Shown here: one piece after another, positions 47,094 through 60,578 of the stretch
How positions within the stretch are numbered: the stretch's first letter is position 1
How the letters are laid out: each line of letters opens with the position of its first letter
NCBI RefSeq assembly: GCF_002878395.1
Contig: NC_061119.1
Span: 46,447,131-46,511,130 of the forward strand
Source of the DNA: Capsicum annuum
Lineage: Eukaryota > Streptophyta > Magnoliopsida > Solanales > Solanaceae
DNA: 64,000 nucleotides
Reading direction: 5' to 3'
Made by a program: the position numbers and the translations under genes
Notes under the pieces: model-generated
Seen by the model: only the letters and a program-made list of their open reading frames with translations
Database searches by the model: none
What the model was told of the DNA's origin: nothing

Positions 47094-50000
47094 CTTTCCA
47101 AGTTATTATGTTTTAAATTATGATTGCATCCATGAATCTCCATGAACTATTGATTTTATACCATGTTACCATGAAATTATTGTTATTATTCAATCCTTCA
47201 TGTTTTAATATTTTTATTTATTGAATTAGACCATGAATTAATAATATTATGATGATTCATGCTATTCCTACAAGTTCCATGACATTCCTATGATTGTTTT
47301 AAACCATGAACTACAAGTGTTTGATAAAATTCCTACAAGAGTAATTGATTTAATAAAAGTCGTCATGTTTTGACCTCCAAATTTTAGTGTCATTTTACTA
47401 TTATTGTCTTTGAGTCCTGGGAGTATTGAATACCCGAAAATCATAGTTGTTTATTTAGTTTAGTCTTTGTACAAAGTACATTATAGAATAATCTTCATAA
47501 TATACTATGAGCATTATCAAAATAGCCAGTTATTAGTCAGTTAAACTCAGAACAGTCTAGTATTTCAGTGTCTTTCAATTGGGAGTAGGATTTAGCACCG
47601 AGCGAGTGTAGGGATGGTGGCTTCTTCGTAAGATAGGCAAAGTCGTTAGTAGCAGTCCCTATACTCCAGAACTATGTAGTCAGCGTAGGGTATGAGTAGT
47701 CACCCATCATATTAGGCTAAACTATCTCGCAGGGGTCAACCGTCAGTTCAGACTTGACACCCTTAGTCCTTCGGACATTATATCTGTTTAGTGGATCCAC
47801 ACATCCAGTGTTATTACCCGTGGCATGATATTAATACCCTTCCAATTGGGGTTACAGGTCGGACCCCGATTAGCTCAGATTGGGTCATGTCATTTAGATG
47901 ATACCTCCCACAGTCTCAGATGTAGTCTCAGTTATAGTCCCAGTTCAGTTATGCAGTCTTAGAGTTGTTTGGCCAAAGCATACAGATATCAATATTTTTT
48001 TTAGTATTTCAGTTTACAGATTTTACTATGTTCATGTTATATTCTTTGTCATGCATCCCCAGTGTCTACAAATTTTTAAGTATTTTTAGTATTTACAAAC
48101 TGTGATGTATACTCAGTATTTACAAATTCTCTATATTTTTAGTATCTACAGCCTCTATGTTCTCTACTCAGTACTCCATGTTTTACATGCATATTCAGTT
48201 AATAATTAGTTCTGTTCATAAAACCATGCATATCAGCCTACCTCATTTAGCATACCAGTATATTTAAAGTACTGATCGCATACCTTTCTTTTGAGCTATG
48301 ATGTATTATATCATAGGTGTTGATGCTCAGTTCCTGGACTACGCTTATTCACTTTTTAGGCTATCAGCAGTATAATAGCAGTGGTGAGTCGTCATTATTC
48401 GAGGACAGATTATTTTACTTTATATCTCTATTTTAGTAGTTAGCAGAGTTAGTTGGGGGCCTGTTCCATCAACTCATATTCAGTCAGTCAGTTTTAGAGG
48501 CTTTTTAGACATTAGAGTCAGTTATTCAGTATTTGGATATTCAGTTGACATGTCAGTTTATCAGTATATAATTAGATTCAATCAGTTTTTATATTATAGA
48601 TTCATATTTTAGTATTGATTTAGTAATAAAATATTATGGCAATATCAGATGTATTCTGCAATTATAATATTTTTATTCAGTGCTCACCACAGGTAACAGC
48701 TCATGGGTTAGCTTGTGGTCCCTCGGTACAGTAAGCACCGTTCAACGCCCAGGGTGTACTCTCGAGGCATTACAAACTTGGCATCAAAGCCTAAGGTTTT
48801 AAAGTTTCCTAGGAAGTCTGAAAGCTGAACCAAGTATAGTCTTGTTCATGGGTGTGTAGCACGCCACATTTATAGATGAGAGGCTACAACGAGTTTAGGA
48901 AAATTTTCCCTTCTTTTTGTATTCATATCGTGTGAGTAAGCATGAGGTCAAGTTAAATACTCTGTTTAATCAATTTTTTCTTCCATTTACAGAACATGCC
49001 TCCCAAGAAAATAAAAGAAGAACAGGAAACCATCCAAAAGCTCAGCCCATCCTGGCAGATCCTTTGGATGAGTATGTCTCATACGTAGAATTCAGAGCAG
49101 CATTCACCACTCTAGTGAACTCCGTAGCAGCACAAAATGAACGGCTAGCTGTTGTTCAGGCCAGCCCAGTGGCCAATACTGCTACAACTAGAATTCAAGA
49201 TTTCACTTGGATGAATCCTCCTTCTTTCACGAGATCCAAGTCTAAAAAGGATCCACAGAAATTCTTAGATATGGTTCAAAAGGTCACGGATGCTATGGGG
49301 TAACATCTAGTCAGAGTGTTGAGTTGGTTGCACACCAGTTATGGGATGTAGCCTATTTTTGGTAGAAGCAGTGGAAAGTTGATAGGAGTGTAGATGCAGG
49401 ACTTGTAGAATTGGAAGAGTTTGCCACAGTTTTTTTAAACAGATTTTTCCCATTAGAGTTAAGGGAGGCCAAGGTGTTAAAGTTTATTAATTCGAGGTAG
49501 AGCAGCGTGAGCGTGAGGGAGTATTCCCTCAAGTTTACTCAGTTAGCTAAATATGCTCCTCATGTGGTAGCTGATAACAGGTTCAAGATGGGTAAGTTTG
49601 TATGTGGCGTATCTTATAGTGTGGTCAAAGAGTGTAGGACTACAATGCTGATTAGTGAGATGGACTTGTCTAGGTTGATGGTTCATGTTGAACAGATAGA
49701 AGAGCAAAAGATTAAGGAAAGGGAGGGAGGAAACAAAAGAGCTAGGATGGGTAGTTTTAATTTCAGTCAATCAAAGTCAGAAGGTGGTAACCGTCCTCAA
49801 TTTTACTAAAGGTCTCCAGCCCCAGCACCATCTTCGGCCAGTGCTCCAGTACCCAAATTCAGAAATAAAAATAGAGATAGAGCACCAGGATCTAAGTTCC
49901 AGTATGTTAGCAATGCTCGTACAAATCCCCTATGTAAGAAATGTGGCTGACACCATCAGGGTGAGTATAGAGCGGGTAGTGATATGTTCTTTGGGTGTGG

Positions 50001-50363
50001 CAAGCCAGGCCATTAGATTCGAGAGTATCTAGCAATTGTTCAGAAAGGTAGGGATGTGCACCAATAGGGCCAGTCCCATCAGTTGTCAGTTCCTTCTGGT
50101 CGTCTAACTCAGCAGGGTGCCGCTTTCACTGCTAGCAGTGGTCAGCGTCCGAACAGATTATATGCTCTTCAGTCTCGCCAAGATCAGGAAAATTCTCCTG
50201 ATGTAGTTACTATTATATTGCAAGTCTTTCACTTACTTGTTTATGCCTTACTAGACTCTGGAGCTTCTATTTCTTTTGTAACTCCATATATAACTATCAA
50301 CTTTGGAGTCAGTCCCAAAATTCTAGGCGAGCCCTTTTTAGTGTCTACCCCAGTAGGCATTTT
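47094..50363 (+). mobile_element. Truncated second gypsy copy: partial LTR plus gag
   Basis: 47094-48774 equals the last two thirds of the left LTR; a primer-site relative (cttggcatcaaagcctaagg) follows, and 48995-50363 is gag to the start of protease. Homology with the first copy stops at 50363 (compare 41098-41106). The fragment is joined to the end of the preceding LTR without spacer. Confidence 0.85.
48995..50363 (+). pseudogene. Second gypsy gag, broken
   Basis: It opens with ATGCCTCCCAAG (MPPKK), reads on through frames at 48995 and 49507 with the gag domain (VREYSLKFTQLAKYAPHVV), and ends in a protease-like LLDSGASISFVTPYI near 50260. Here the protease triplet is DSG, unlike the DPG of the first copy. 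The zinc knuckle near 49990 is degraded (first Cys replaced, an internal stop, last Cys lost). Confidence 0.8.
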
Positions 50364-53300
50364 TAGTGTCTAATTAGGGTTATTAAATAACCCCAATCTT
50401 AAAACCAAACCATCCCAATTCCTTTAACAGCAAATGACACCCATCCCCATTGACCCAACACTTAAAATAGCCCAACAACTTCTCGTGACCCGGCCCATAT
50501 TTTTTGCCTTTACCTATAGCAAGCGTATAAGATGGATAACAACGTTAAACCAGCTAGAACGTACAACTCACACACAGCTTCCCAATAATCCAACAACAAT
50601 GGCAAAATGATGACAACGGTATAATCATTGACCCAAACCTAATTTCATCACAAAAAGCATCAATTGTGTACAACTCGACACGACCCCCAAAACCCCATAC
50701 CAGCAAAAATCCAAATAGAAATAACAGTACCCGACTTTGACCCTTCTAATGGCTTTGATGAAAATTCTAGAACCACAATGTGGTGCACTTCAATTGTACG
50801 AAATCGTACAAGCACAGCTCATCCATTTTGAAATTCAAATTTGGTATGGATTTGTATGATTATATTTGGAAAAAACTTTATGCTTTTTTAAAAAGTCCAA
50901 AATTACCCCAAAATGGGTTGTTCCCACATCATTGGAAGGAATAAGGTCAACCCCAACTATTTACAATATAAACTATGTTTAGGAGCAAAATTAAACAAGT
51001 CTTGGTGGTCGAAAAACTTCTAAGCAAAAATAGTCTCACATTTTTTAGTAGAAAAATTTTATTTTTGTGAAATTCAACGGCCAAATAAAGATTTCGAGTT
51101 GACGATGATGTTTTGCGGTGGTGATTGATCCCGATGAAGCTCGTGATCCCATTTTGCTGCCCTGAAACAGGTAATCATCCTGCCTATTTATTTTTGGTTT
51201 TATGTCTTCTTTATCTCATCGTCATCATTTTATCATAATAGTTTTGTATGCTGGGAGTTCGTTGTAGATGATAGCCTCAATGGTTGTAGGATTTAAATGT
51301 ATTAGTTGTTATGTGGTTCGTTCAACCAATGATTATTATTCCATGTTTTGGTTACTTTGAACATACTGTTAATGTGGTCAATTAACTGAAGTATCGTATA
51401 GCATGGAATTGTTGCCTCACTATCTTGATTTTTCAAATTCCATTGTGAGATGTTATATCATCGTCTAACCTTAACTTTGTTAAATGAAAGTCGAACGCAT
51501 AGTTTCTTTTATTTATTCTTAATTCGAGTTGAATGCATCTCACTTTAAAGACTACTGTAATACTAAGTTTCAGTCACTTCTTCATGCTTTTTTTATTTCT
51601 TTTGAGTATTATTATTGGATTTGCTGTCGCAATGCTTGAATATCTCTATTTAAGTCTAGTTACATCTTCTCAAATGTATTTTCACTTCGATTCATCCCGA
51701 TTTTCTTCAAGTACTTTTTGTTCGACCTTCGAAAGTTCATTTCGAGTTGATCGAAGAGAGGGTGAGGATGGCTTGCATATACACTTCTGAGAAATGAAAA
51801 TTGGGTTTCTTGTTGTATGTTAATTACGCAAAATGATTCTTTGTTCCTTCATTGCAAACAAATTTACTTCGATGTTTCAATTTTTCCTAATTGCATTTTC
51901 ACTTTAGGAAATGTCCAGATTTTTCTATATCATTTTATCTCCTTGTTTTAATCTTTAGATACTTGGTAGGATCCTTTCTTGTCTACTTTTGGTATAATGT
52001 TCCTCTACTTAGGTTGGTTGGTTGTATATTCAAATTTTTCTTTACTTTTGATCCAGTTTGGCTCTCTTTGAATAAATCTGACTAGAACCTAACTTTTTGT
52101 GCAAAAACTGTTTAATAATCCAATATGAGTGCATAAGATGGTGTACCCCAGTTGGTGTACATTTTATTTCTTTAAATTGCAATAAATTAGTTTACCATCA
52201 TACAGTATGTTTGAAGTCATTAAGGTGCTTAATTACTTGAATATCCATTATCTTTTCCTTTGCTTATTTTTTATTACTCATTTCATTGTGTCTTGTCTTT
52301 GGTCTATTCCCTCATTGTTGAAATTTGGATGCCTTAACATAGTCACTAGTAAAAGTATGTCGCGAGATACCATTTTGGAGTTCTTACTCTTAAAATTGGT
52401 TTTGAATAGGGTAGTATTCAAGTATCAGCTTTCCAATGTGTTGGTTTACTTTTTCCTTTGCATTCCTTGAGCCGGGGGTCTATCGAAAATAGTCTTTCTA
52501 CCTCTCCAGAGGTAGTGGTATGCACGGCATACATCTTACCCTCCCCAGACCCCACTTTGTTATTGTTGTTGCTTCTTTCACATGTGAACCCACCTTGGAG
52601 TCCTAATGGGATCTTTTTCTTGCATCTCATAATGGGACAATATGGCCCATCTTTCCGAGTCAAGCCAAAGAAAAGCCCAAAGTCAATTAAATAGCGTATG
52701 AATACAAGGAATCAAAAGAAGAAGAATGGACTAAAGTCCTATCCTTAAAGCAGATAGGAGACTTGGAAGTCTCATTTATTTATTTATTTATTCATTTATT
52801 GTTGTCTTTTTATTATTATTGACTTTTTTCCTCCATTTCATTATTCATTCATTTGGGCCTTAAAACCAAAGTTGTAAATTTAATACAGTTGAAGCGAAAA
52901 CTCAAGCCAAAGGTTCAAAAAAATAGTTCAGGGCAGGTTATGGGCCAAAAAGGCTCGAAAACATAGATTAGAATAGGTGAAAATGGATCAAAATCCCAAC
53001 TAAATTAGGACAGGTTTTGTTGATTTGGGCCCAATGGCCTAAGTCTTTTACTTCCTCCTCTGTTTCCCTTTTTATATGTTTATTTGCCTATTAGTTTATT
53101 TAGACTTAGTTAAAATCCTTACTAAGTCGCCCAAATCTATTTTACACAAGTCTTTTTCAAAAATTCAATCACTTTTCAACAATCAATCTTTTTGAAGTTA
53201 GTCAAAAGATACTTTCAAACAGTCCGAACAACCTCAAGTTAGCGGATGTTTTAGGTGCCTTAAACCTTACTAAAATGTTAATAGGAACCGCTTACTCAGA

Positions 53301-53900
53301 ATCCTCGAAACTTAAATGATTTTCTTATTTCGAATCTCTTAAAGTATTGTATAAAGGTTTCTTAATTCCTTTTCAAAATTAAGTTGTGTCTCTTAAAATG
53401 TCAAAATTTCCTCAAAACAATTCTTATCGGGTATCATGTCACCTTATGTGGATAGGTTGCCTAAGATAAAATCAAAACTATGAGAAATATGCAAAAAAGT
53501 GAAGGTAGAGAGTGATTTTCAAATCAGACTTCAAGTTGGTGTGTCACGTGGTTCATTTCAATATTTGTACTTAACGGTTTTGATTTATTAGTTATTGATT
53601 CTCATGTGTTCAAAATAGTTACCAAACTAAAATAGTTACCAAACTACAAGATATCTGTCGATTCAAATAGAATTAGTGATTATTCATCGATTATCGATTG
53701 AATTATTGGCTATGATATTTAATAAAACCAACTTCACGAAAAACTCAACCTTTCAACTTTTATAGCATGGAATGTCGAGACTATTGTTTCAAAACAGTTA
53801 AATGAATTCACTCCATCATAATACACTCCATCGATAAGGTCCCTGCATAACAACATGGGAGATTCTTAGAACGCTCAAGGTGACTTTATACAGTCACGGA
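50364..53900. other. Gene-free region with one SINE
   Basis: No convincing protein or RNA gene. Open frames at 51533 and 52207 are hydrophobic chance frames in T-rich DNA without start context or domains. The SINE at 52467-52573 is the only named repeat. The left edge has a small palindrome (gggttattaaataaccc, about 50377). Confidence 0.5.
52467..52573 (+). mobile_element. TS/SolS SINE, 3' part
   Basis: gccgggggtctatcgaaaatagtc, then tctacctctccagaggtag, ccctccccagaccccac and a (TTG)n-type tail: the conserved 3' half of Solanaceae TS SINEs. The 5' half and target duplication are not clear. Confidence 0.85.
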
Positions 53901-56900
53901 TAATATTATTATTTTTTTAGGAATTAATGGGTTTAATGGGTTAGTGGGTTATTCAATATTAAAATTAGATGATTCATTTTCAAATCGATAATTTATTATT
54001 TATAAAATTTGTAACCACTTCCAAATCGTTAATGTGATATCAGTAATACAATAACACTATTCTGTTCTACCGCACACGCAAGTGTACGATCGTGCAAGTA
54101 ATAAAGTGGCTCTTTTGTGTCGAATAGCGATCCCACGGGGACTTGATGTTTAATAAGCAATCCAACTCTAGCATTACTACTGAGATTAAATAAATGTGAG
54201 TTATAACTAAAAGATAGTTTGAGTTTTGGAAATTTGAAAGCAACAATAAACAATAATGAGAATATAAAGTGTTTGAAACAATAATAAGGAGGAATCCAGG
54301 GTCGAGGCAATTTGAACAATTCTACAAATTTATACAATCTAGTTGGTCAACTTAACTATCGTGGTTGCTAATTCACAGGGTTAATAACATGATTATGGTC
54401 TTACAAGACTCTAATTGTCGATCTATATTAGCTCCACAACCACATTTTTAAGCGGGGATATGAGAACTAATTCAAAAGCATTTATATGTATATTTGTATT
54501 TGAACCAAATGGGGCGAATTAGGTATATTTCTATCCTAATTGTGAATCATATCCTTAATTCTTTTAAAAGACAAGAACTCCCTCCATATGCTCCACGTTC
54601 TAATCTAAAGTTCCTCCATCCGAGCTCACAATAGAAATAAAAGTGAATTCTAAAGGTTGCAAATCAATAGGATGGTAATTATTAGAACATATGAACAATC
54701 AAATGTGATAACTAACTTTAAACCAACTTAATTGAACGCTAAGTAATTATTTTTGTAGCCTCAACCTGGAAAGAGGGTTTTTAGCCACTCATAATCTACT
54801 TTACAATCACCAAATTAATTTAGTTTATACAAGAATTAAGTAATGAAAATAGAAGAATAAAAACCCTATTTAGAGCCTCTCTCGTGTGTTTTCCTCTCCC
54901 AAGTCGACCAAGAATAATTTCATCACATAAAACAAGTGTCCTATTTATAATAGAAGGGGTAATAACTGTCAAAAATACCCCTTTGTGCCACACCTTTATC
55001 GTATGGGCTAAGGAGCGTGGCATGCCCTTGTCGCGGATCAACACCATTTTGTGCCGTTCAATTTTTGTCCAGCTCCGTGCCACGCCCTTATTCATGGTTC
55101 AGCTTTTGTGGTACAGAGTTGTATTTCAAACTCTAATTTTCAATATGGTGTAGTCTCTCCACTTTGATTTGTGTCCCATGCTTTGTAGATGTCTTTTCAA
55201 CTCTTTTTAAGTTTGTCTTACTTCCCGATATTGCTCCTAATGCCTTCATTCATCCACCAGCACGGTATTGACACCGAATCAAGCTCAATCTTAACAAAAA
55301 TCTAGTACTAAAAACTAATCATATTCATTAGATCAAGCACACAAACAAATGAACATATGCAATGTAGCTCACTCAATATACGAAAGTATGGGCACTAATT
55401 AGCACTTGAAGGTATAAATACGCTCAAGATCACCATCTCATACTTAAATACTTGTTTTCCCTTGAACAACTCTTTACACTACACAATTAAGGAAGACTCT
55501 TACATTACTACCTGAACTAAGACACTCGAGATAGAACTAAAAAACTACATGAATAACAAGTCCACATTAGACATATCATATTACACTTGCAAAACTCGTA
55601 AATACTACTTTAAGACTTCCTAGCCTCAAGAATTAACTATACCAAATTGGCAAAATCATGCATATTACTTAACAAAGAGATCATATAAGTCACATATCCA
55701 TCATTAAACATGTGCCCTTACCACAAAAGAGGCACCCATATTCACTAGATTATATGAAATTAATCACAAGAACGGGTGTAAGAATTAAATTTCACTTACT
55801 CTCACATTGAATTCACATGTCATGTAAGATGAACCATAAGTTTGTCCTTAGTGTAGCACTCTACTAATATTCAATGTCAAAGTTCAAGATCAAACAAGGC
55901 TTTTAAGGATTGTAATGTAGGCTAAGGGATGGGTAAGTACTATTCTGGTCAGTAATAGTGACTATCTTCCCTAAGTACTTTAATACATCATATTTTACAT
56001 AGACTCATCTCCAACCAACTTCTGTTCCACCACTTTAATCTTTTTACCTCTCTTTTATTTTGCCTCTTCTCTTTAAGCTAGTTTATACTTCTTTAGTAGG
56101 GAGTATATGTTATCACCATGATTCACGTTTGATTAATTTTTCTTTTACTACATTGCTCCCACCCACAACACATAAATTTTTTCAACACACCAATAGCTAC
56201 TATTTCTTTGGGGCTTCATTATAGAATTTTTTCCTCTTTCAATTATATATTCCTTAAATTCTCAATCTTTTAACTAAAGCACTTAGAAGTTTGGATTAAA
56301 TTATGGTCAATTGGAAAAAAAAAGAATAAGCTATATATAAGGCTATCAAAGAATAGGCTAAACACTCAACGGGGCTAACTAAGATTATGAAAAAGGGATA
56401 GATAAAGCAGGTATAAAACATTGTTGTCAAAGAAATCCTGTACCATTTCCAAAACTCAAAATTCTTTATTTCGTCTTGCAAACACACCGAAAAAGTTCTA
56501 GACATCAATATGCACATGAAAAATAACAAAAACCTCACTCACACATGGCACATGCTTAATTCAACAAAGATCCCTATAGATTCTTAATCAAGCAATAGCA
56601 AGAATTCAAAATTAAGCCAATATCACACAAGAGTCATATAAAAGAGCCTAGGTGTCTCAAAATAGTCATTCTCTCATTACACATCATACCACATACAAAA
56701 CCAACTTACATCCTAATCATATATAGCACCTAGCAAGAGATTCTCTACTTATTTCTAATAACAAAAATTTTAAATTCCTCCTAAAAATCAAAAAGGAATA
56801 CTGAATTGAAAGGGCTTCTCCTCGAAAAAGAGCCAAAAAAAATTGAGGGGTGGGTGAAGTATGTTTTTACTAGACAGACAACGCAACAAATACTGAAAAA

Positions 56901-57636
56901 CTAAAAATAAACATAGATAAAAAAATTTATAATTTTTTAAATTTATTCAAAGACTAAAAAATAAAGTAAAATGAAAATCCTATAGCTCACTTCACCTAAA
57001 TAATTGAAAGATTTTCCATTCCACACTTAAAATATACTTTGTTCCCTAAGTATAAATTAAAAGTAAGGATAGATATACTTCTTGAGGGCTCTAGTCCTAG
57101 AAGTAGTATCATGGTCATCAAAAAGGTTCGATGGACCCCACACTCAATTTTTTCTATGCTCCTTACCTGAGATATTTGATACTCAAACTTCTCTTCAATC
57201 CTGTTGACACAAAAAAAAAAATCCAAGGTGATACTAAAGAAAAATAGAATAAATAAAATAAGTATCTTAACTTGGATTACCTCCCAAGTAATGCCTGATT
57301 TATTATTGCGGTATGACTTAACTCAGAACTCTTAACCACAGTCTTTTGTCCTTTTCTTCCTACTTGGAGCCCATCTTATTATTATTTTATGACCTTTTGA
57401 GCGTTTACTCTTAAGCTCTACAGCTATTTCCACACTTTCCTTTTTAGAATCTTCTTTAATTTTCTTAATTGCATGCTTAACTGGTAATTTAGAAAACTCC
57501 ATAAGAGATTTCGAAGAGGTAAGTGGATATTTACAATCTTTTACCCCACACTCATCCACTTTCATAGTTGTGATCATGCATAAATCTTTATAGTGTGAGG
57601 GTGTATTAAGTGTTTTGTATATCTAAAAACCACCTC
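53900..57636 (-). repeat. Degraded repeat region, possibly remains of a Tat/Athila-type gypsy element
   Basis: Phrases common in the non-coding 3' parts and LTRs of large plant gypsy elements recur, on the minus strand: around 54060-54150 (cgcaagtgtacgatcgtgc..atcccacggggacttg), 56990-57060 (cattccacacttaaaatatactttg) and 57270-57310 (cttggattacctcccaagtaatgcctg). A basic minus-strand frame lies at 57577-57332 (81 codons, ending in a KKRTKD stretch). No polymerase motif is visible. The family assignment is from memory of such phrases and is weak. The right edge is cut by the next element at the flank acctc (57632-57636). Confidence 0.35.
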
Positions 57637-60578
57637 TGTAACACCCCGAATCTAGTACCCAGAACAATACATGGTGCTTATGACCCCGAAGGACCACAAG
57701 CTAACCCATGACGAATATCTATAAATGAATAATACATTGTAAATATGCAGAATATAAGCTGTAAGGCCATAAGGTTCAAAACTGAACTAATACTAAATAT
57801 AATACAATGTTTGTAGTAGGGTATAAAAATATCCAAAACTAAAATAAATTGTCTAAAAACATGTTGTAGTCTAAAAACCTCAAAACTGTCTGAAAACTGT
57901 GGAGTTGATGGGATATGTCCCCAACTAACTTCTACTACTGAAATAACTAAGTACTAAAATAATGAAATAACAAATCATATAATCTTTGAAGGATGAGAAC
58001 TCATTGCTGACTGACTGTTGATATATGGAATCTACTAATGCTCTGGACCTTGTGTCTTTCAACCTATGGTATAAGACATCATACCATAAATACATCAATA
58101 CTTTAAATGTACTAGTATGCAATTGAGGTAGGCTGAATGCAAAAGGGTTCATATGCATCGACAACACTAATTGACTGAATGATATGAACGTGAGAATACA
58201 TGCATGAATATGGAACTATAATTTAGACCATGATATGACTGAATACTAAGTTCTGACTACTGAGTCTACTGATAACATGGATTTATAGACATCTAAGTTT
58301 ACTGATTTTAGGATACCTAATACTGAGGGACTGATACTATATTACGAATACTTGAATAACTATTTTTCCATAGTATTGATTATGAAGAACTGGTCTGGTT
58401 AATTATATCTGACAGTCCTGAAGGTGAATACTGATAACATAAATCTCATATAACTAGTATACTGATACTGAGAGACTTTATCTAATAGTCTAAGTTCTGA
58501 TAAAACTAGCTGAGTTTCATACTGTACTGAGTCACTGTATTTGACAGTCCTAAAATTTGTAGAACTATCTCAGTTCTATTACTGAGAATGAGACTGAGAC
58601 TGAAACTGAGACGGTAGGAGGTAATTATCTAACTGACATGCCCGAAACTAAACTGGTGGGGTCCAACATATAAATCCAGCTGGAAAGGGGGTAATATCGT
58701 GCCATGGGTAAAGACAAGCTATGAGGTAACCTTCTCTGATAGGAAGTTCTTCCGTCAACCCTCCTATAGGAATAACCCCAAATGATATATATTAGTAGCC
58801 CTATGCATAGGGGTACATCTCAACTTACGCTGGCTACGTAGTTCTAGAATGCAAGGATTGCTTCTAAGGATCATACCCTCCACTGAATAACAGGTGAGCC
58901 CCCATCCTTGGGTTCACTCGGTGTTAAATCCTACTCCCAACTAAATAGACACTGAACTGATTAATTGAATTGAACTGATACTAATGGTATTGTTTTAGCG
59001 GAGCTAAACTGAGTTCACTGAGTTCCATTGACTAATGGAATGCTACTGAGATCTGAGGACTGACGGAAAGTACTGAAGTTACTAAGATCACTGAGGTCAC
59101 AGAGATTACTGAGTAGGACTAGATTGATACTGAATTTACTGAATTTTCCTGAGTAATGAGACTGATTGAATTCTATGGATCATGTCTTAACTGAGAGTAT
59201 CATGAAAACATGACATGGCTATAGGCACAAAGTTAAATTATCGGGTACAAGTACCCCCAGGACTCAATAGCATGAAACTGACAATACATGATACTTCTTG
59301 AACATATGACCAATATCAACAATTCATAATACATTAATTTGGGGATTTCATTAAGCACATGGTTATCATAGTCTTATACATGATTGAATTACATATAAAC
59401 ATGTCATACTTTCATCAACCTAATCTCATGGACATTCCCTCAACCATTCATAATGCACACAATATCCTAAAAGTCATTCATAGTCATAGGGTATACACTT
59501 CTCACTTGGGTCACAATTAAGCTATAATGCATAATTTCTATTATCTTAGGTATTTTATCAAACACTTAGGATGCATGACTTAGGACATAGGCATGACCAT
59601 TAAATTAATACAACAAAACTCCATATTTCAACTCAATTTCATATGTTTCAGACCACATACTAGCATAGGTTCATGAACAACACATAAAGATTCCAACTTG
59701 GGAATCATACAACCATAATCACATGAAAATAATCAACCCACAATAGAATATTCACAATACAAGATTTAAAACTTGATTCTTGGGCTTCATGGATGAAAGG
59801 AATCCATGAATGAATACTGTACATACCTTAGTTCTTGATTCTACAAAGATTGACGAAGAGATTCTTGAATTTGAGTCTTGGATTTGAATCCCCAATTGAA
59901 AACCCTAGCTTGTTCTAGAGAGAAACTTGAGATAAACAATATATTTTGGGTGAATTATGGTTGAATCACGTGTTATTGGGTATATATAGGGGTGAGAAAT
60001 TAACCCTTTTAACCCTTGGATGTGTCACGTGTTATTGGGTATATATAGGGGTGAGAAATTAACCCTTTTAACCCTTGGATGTGTATTTTAATTCTGTGAA
60101 AATTTCTCTATTTTTATCCTTGGCATGACACGCCACTATCGTGCCAAGTCACTAGAACTAGACAACTGGGAATCTGCATGGTGGAGCGATGCGGGGCTAT
60201 CGTGTTGCCACTTTGTTTACGACTTGGTAGTTTGGCGCGATGCGAAGACATCGCGTTGAGACACTAGAAAAGGGACAATTCTCAATTTGAGCCCATAATT
60301 GTGAAGGTTCACTGGATTTTGACGATTACCATTTTGGCCTACACCACGACGCATTGATGGCTCAGGTGTCACATTGCCTTACTAAAAAGGCTCTAACTCT
60401 TCACCCGGGTGTCGGATTTGGGCAAATTTGGTATCGATGGAAATCTTGTTCAATTTCTCACATAATAAAAAGTAAAAATCTTGAAAATACCACATGTATA
60501 AAAGTGAATTCTTCTTTAAAAAAAGACTTTAACTTTTTTAGGACTATTTTAAGCTAGGTAGAATTACGAGGTATTACA
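57637..60578 (-). repeat. 3' LTR (2942 bp) with duplicated core promoter
   Basis: It carries a perfect 59-bp tandem duplication (59966-60024 and 60025-60083), each unit holding, on the minus strand, CCTATATATACCC (TATA box) and CACGTG. A perfect hairpin CGCGATG-CGAAGA-CATCGCG lies at 60236-60255. A GACTGT-type palindrome relative lies at 58533-58549. Confidence 0.85.

Noticed and set aside
51533..51790. Open frame of 85 codons in the gene-free region
   Set aside because: Hydrophobic and serine/phenylalanine-rich as expected of chance frames in T-rich DNA; no domain, start context or neighbouring exon.
54820..55153. Opposed open frames of about 90 codons
   Set aside because: Two overlapping frames on opposite strands with no recognisable motif, in sequence that looks repeat-derived.
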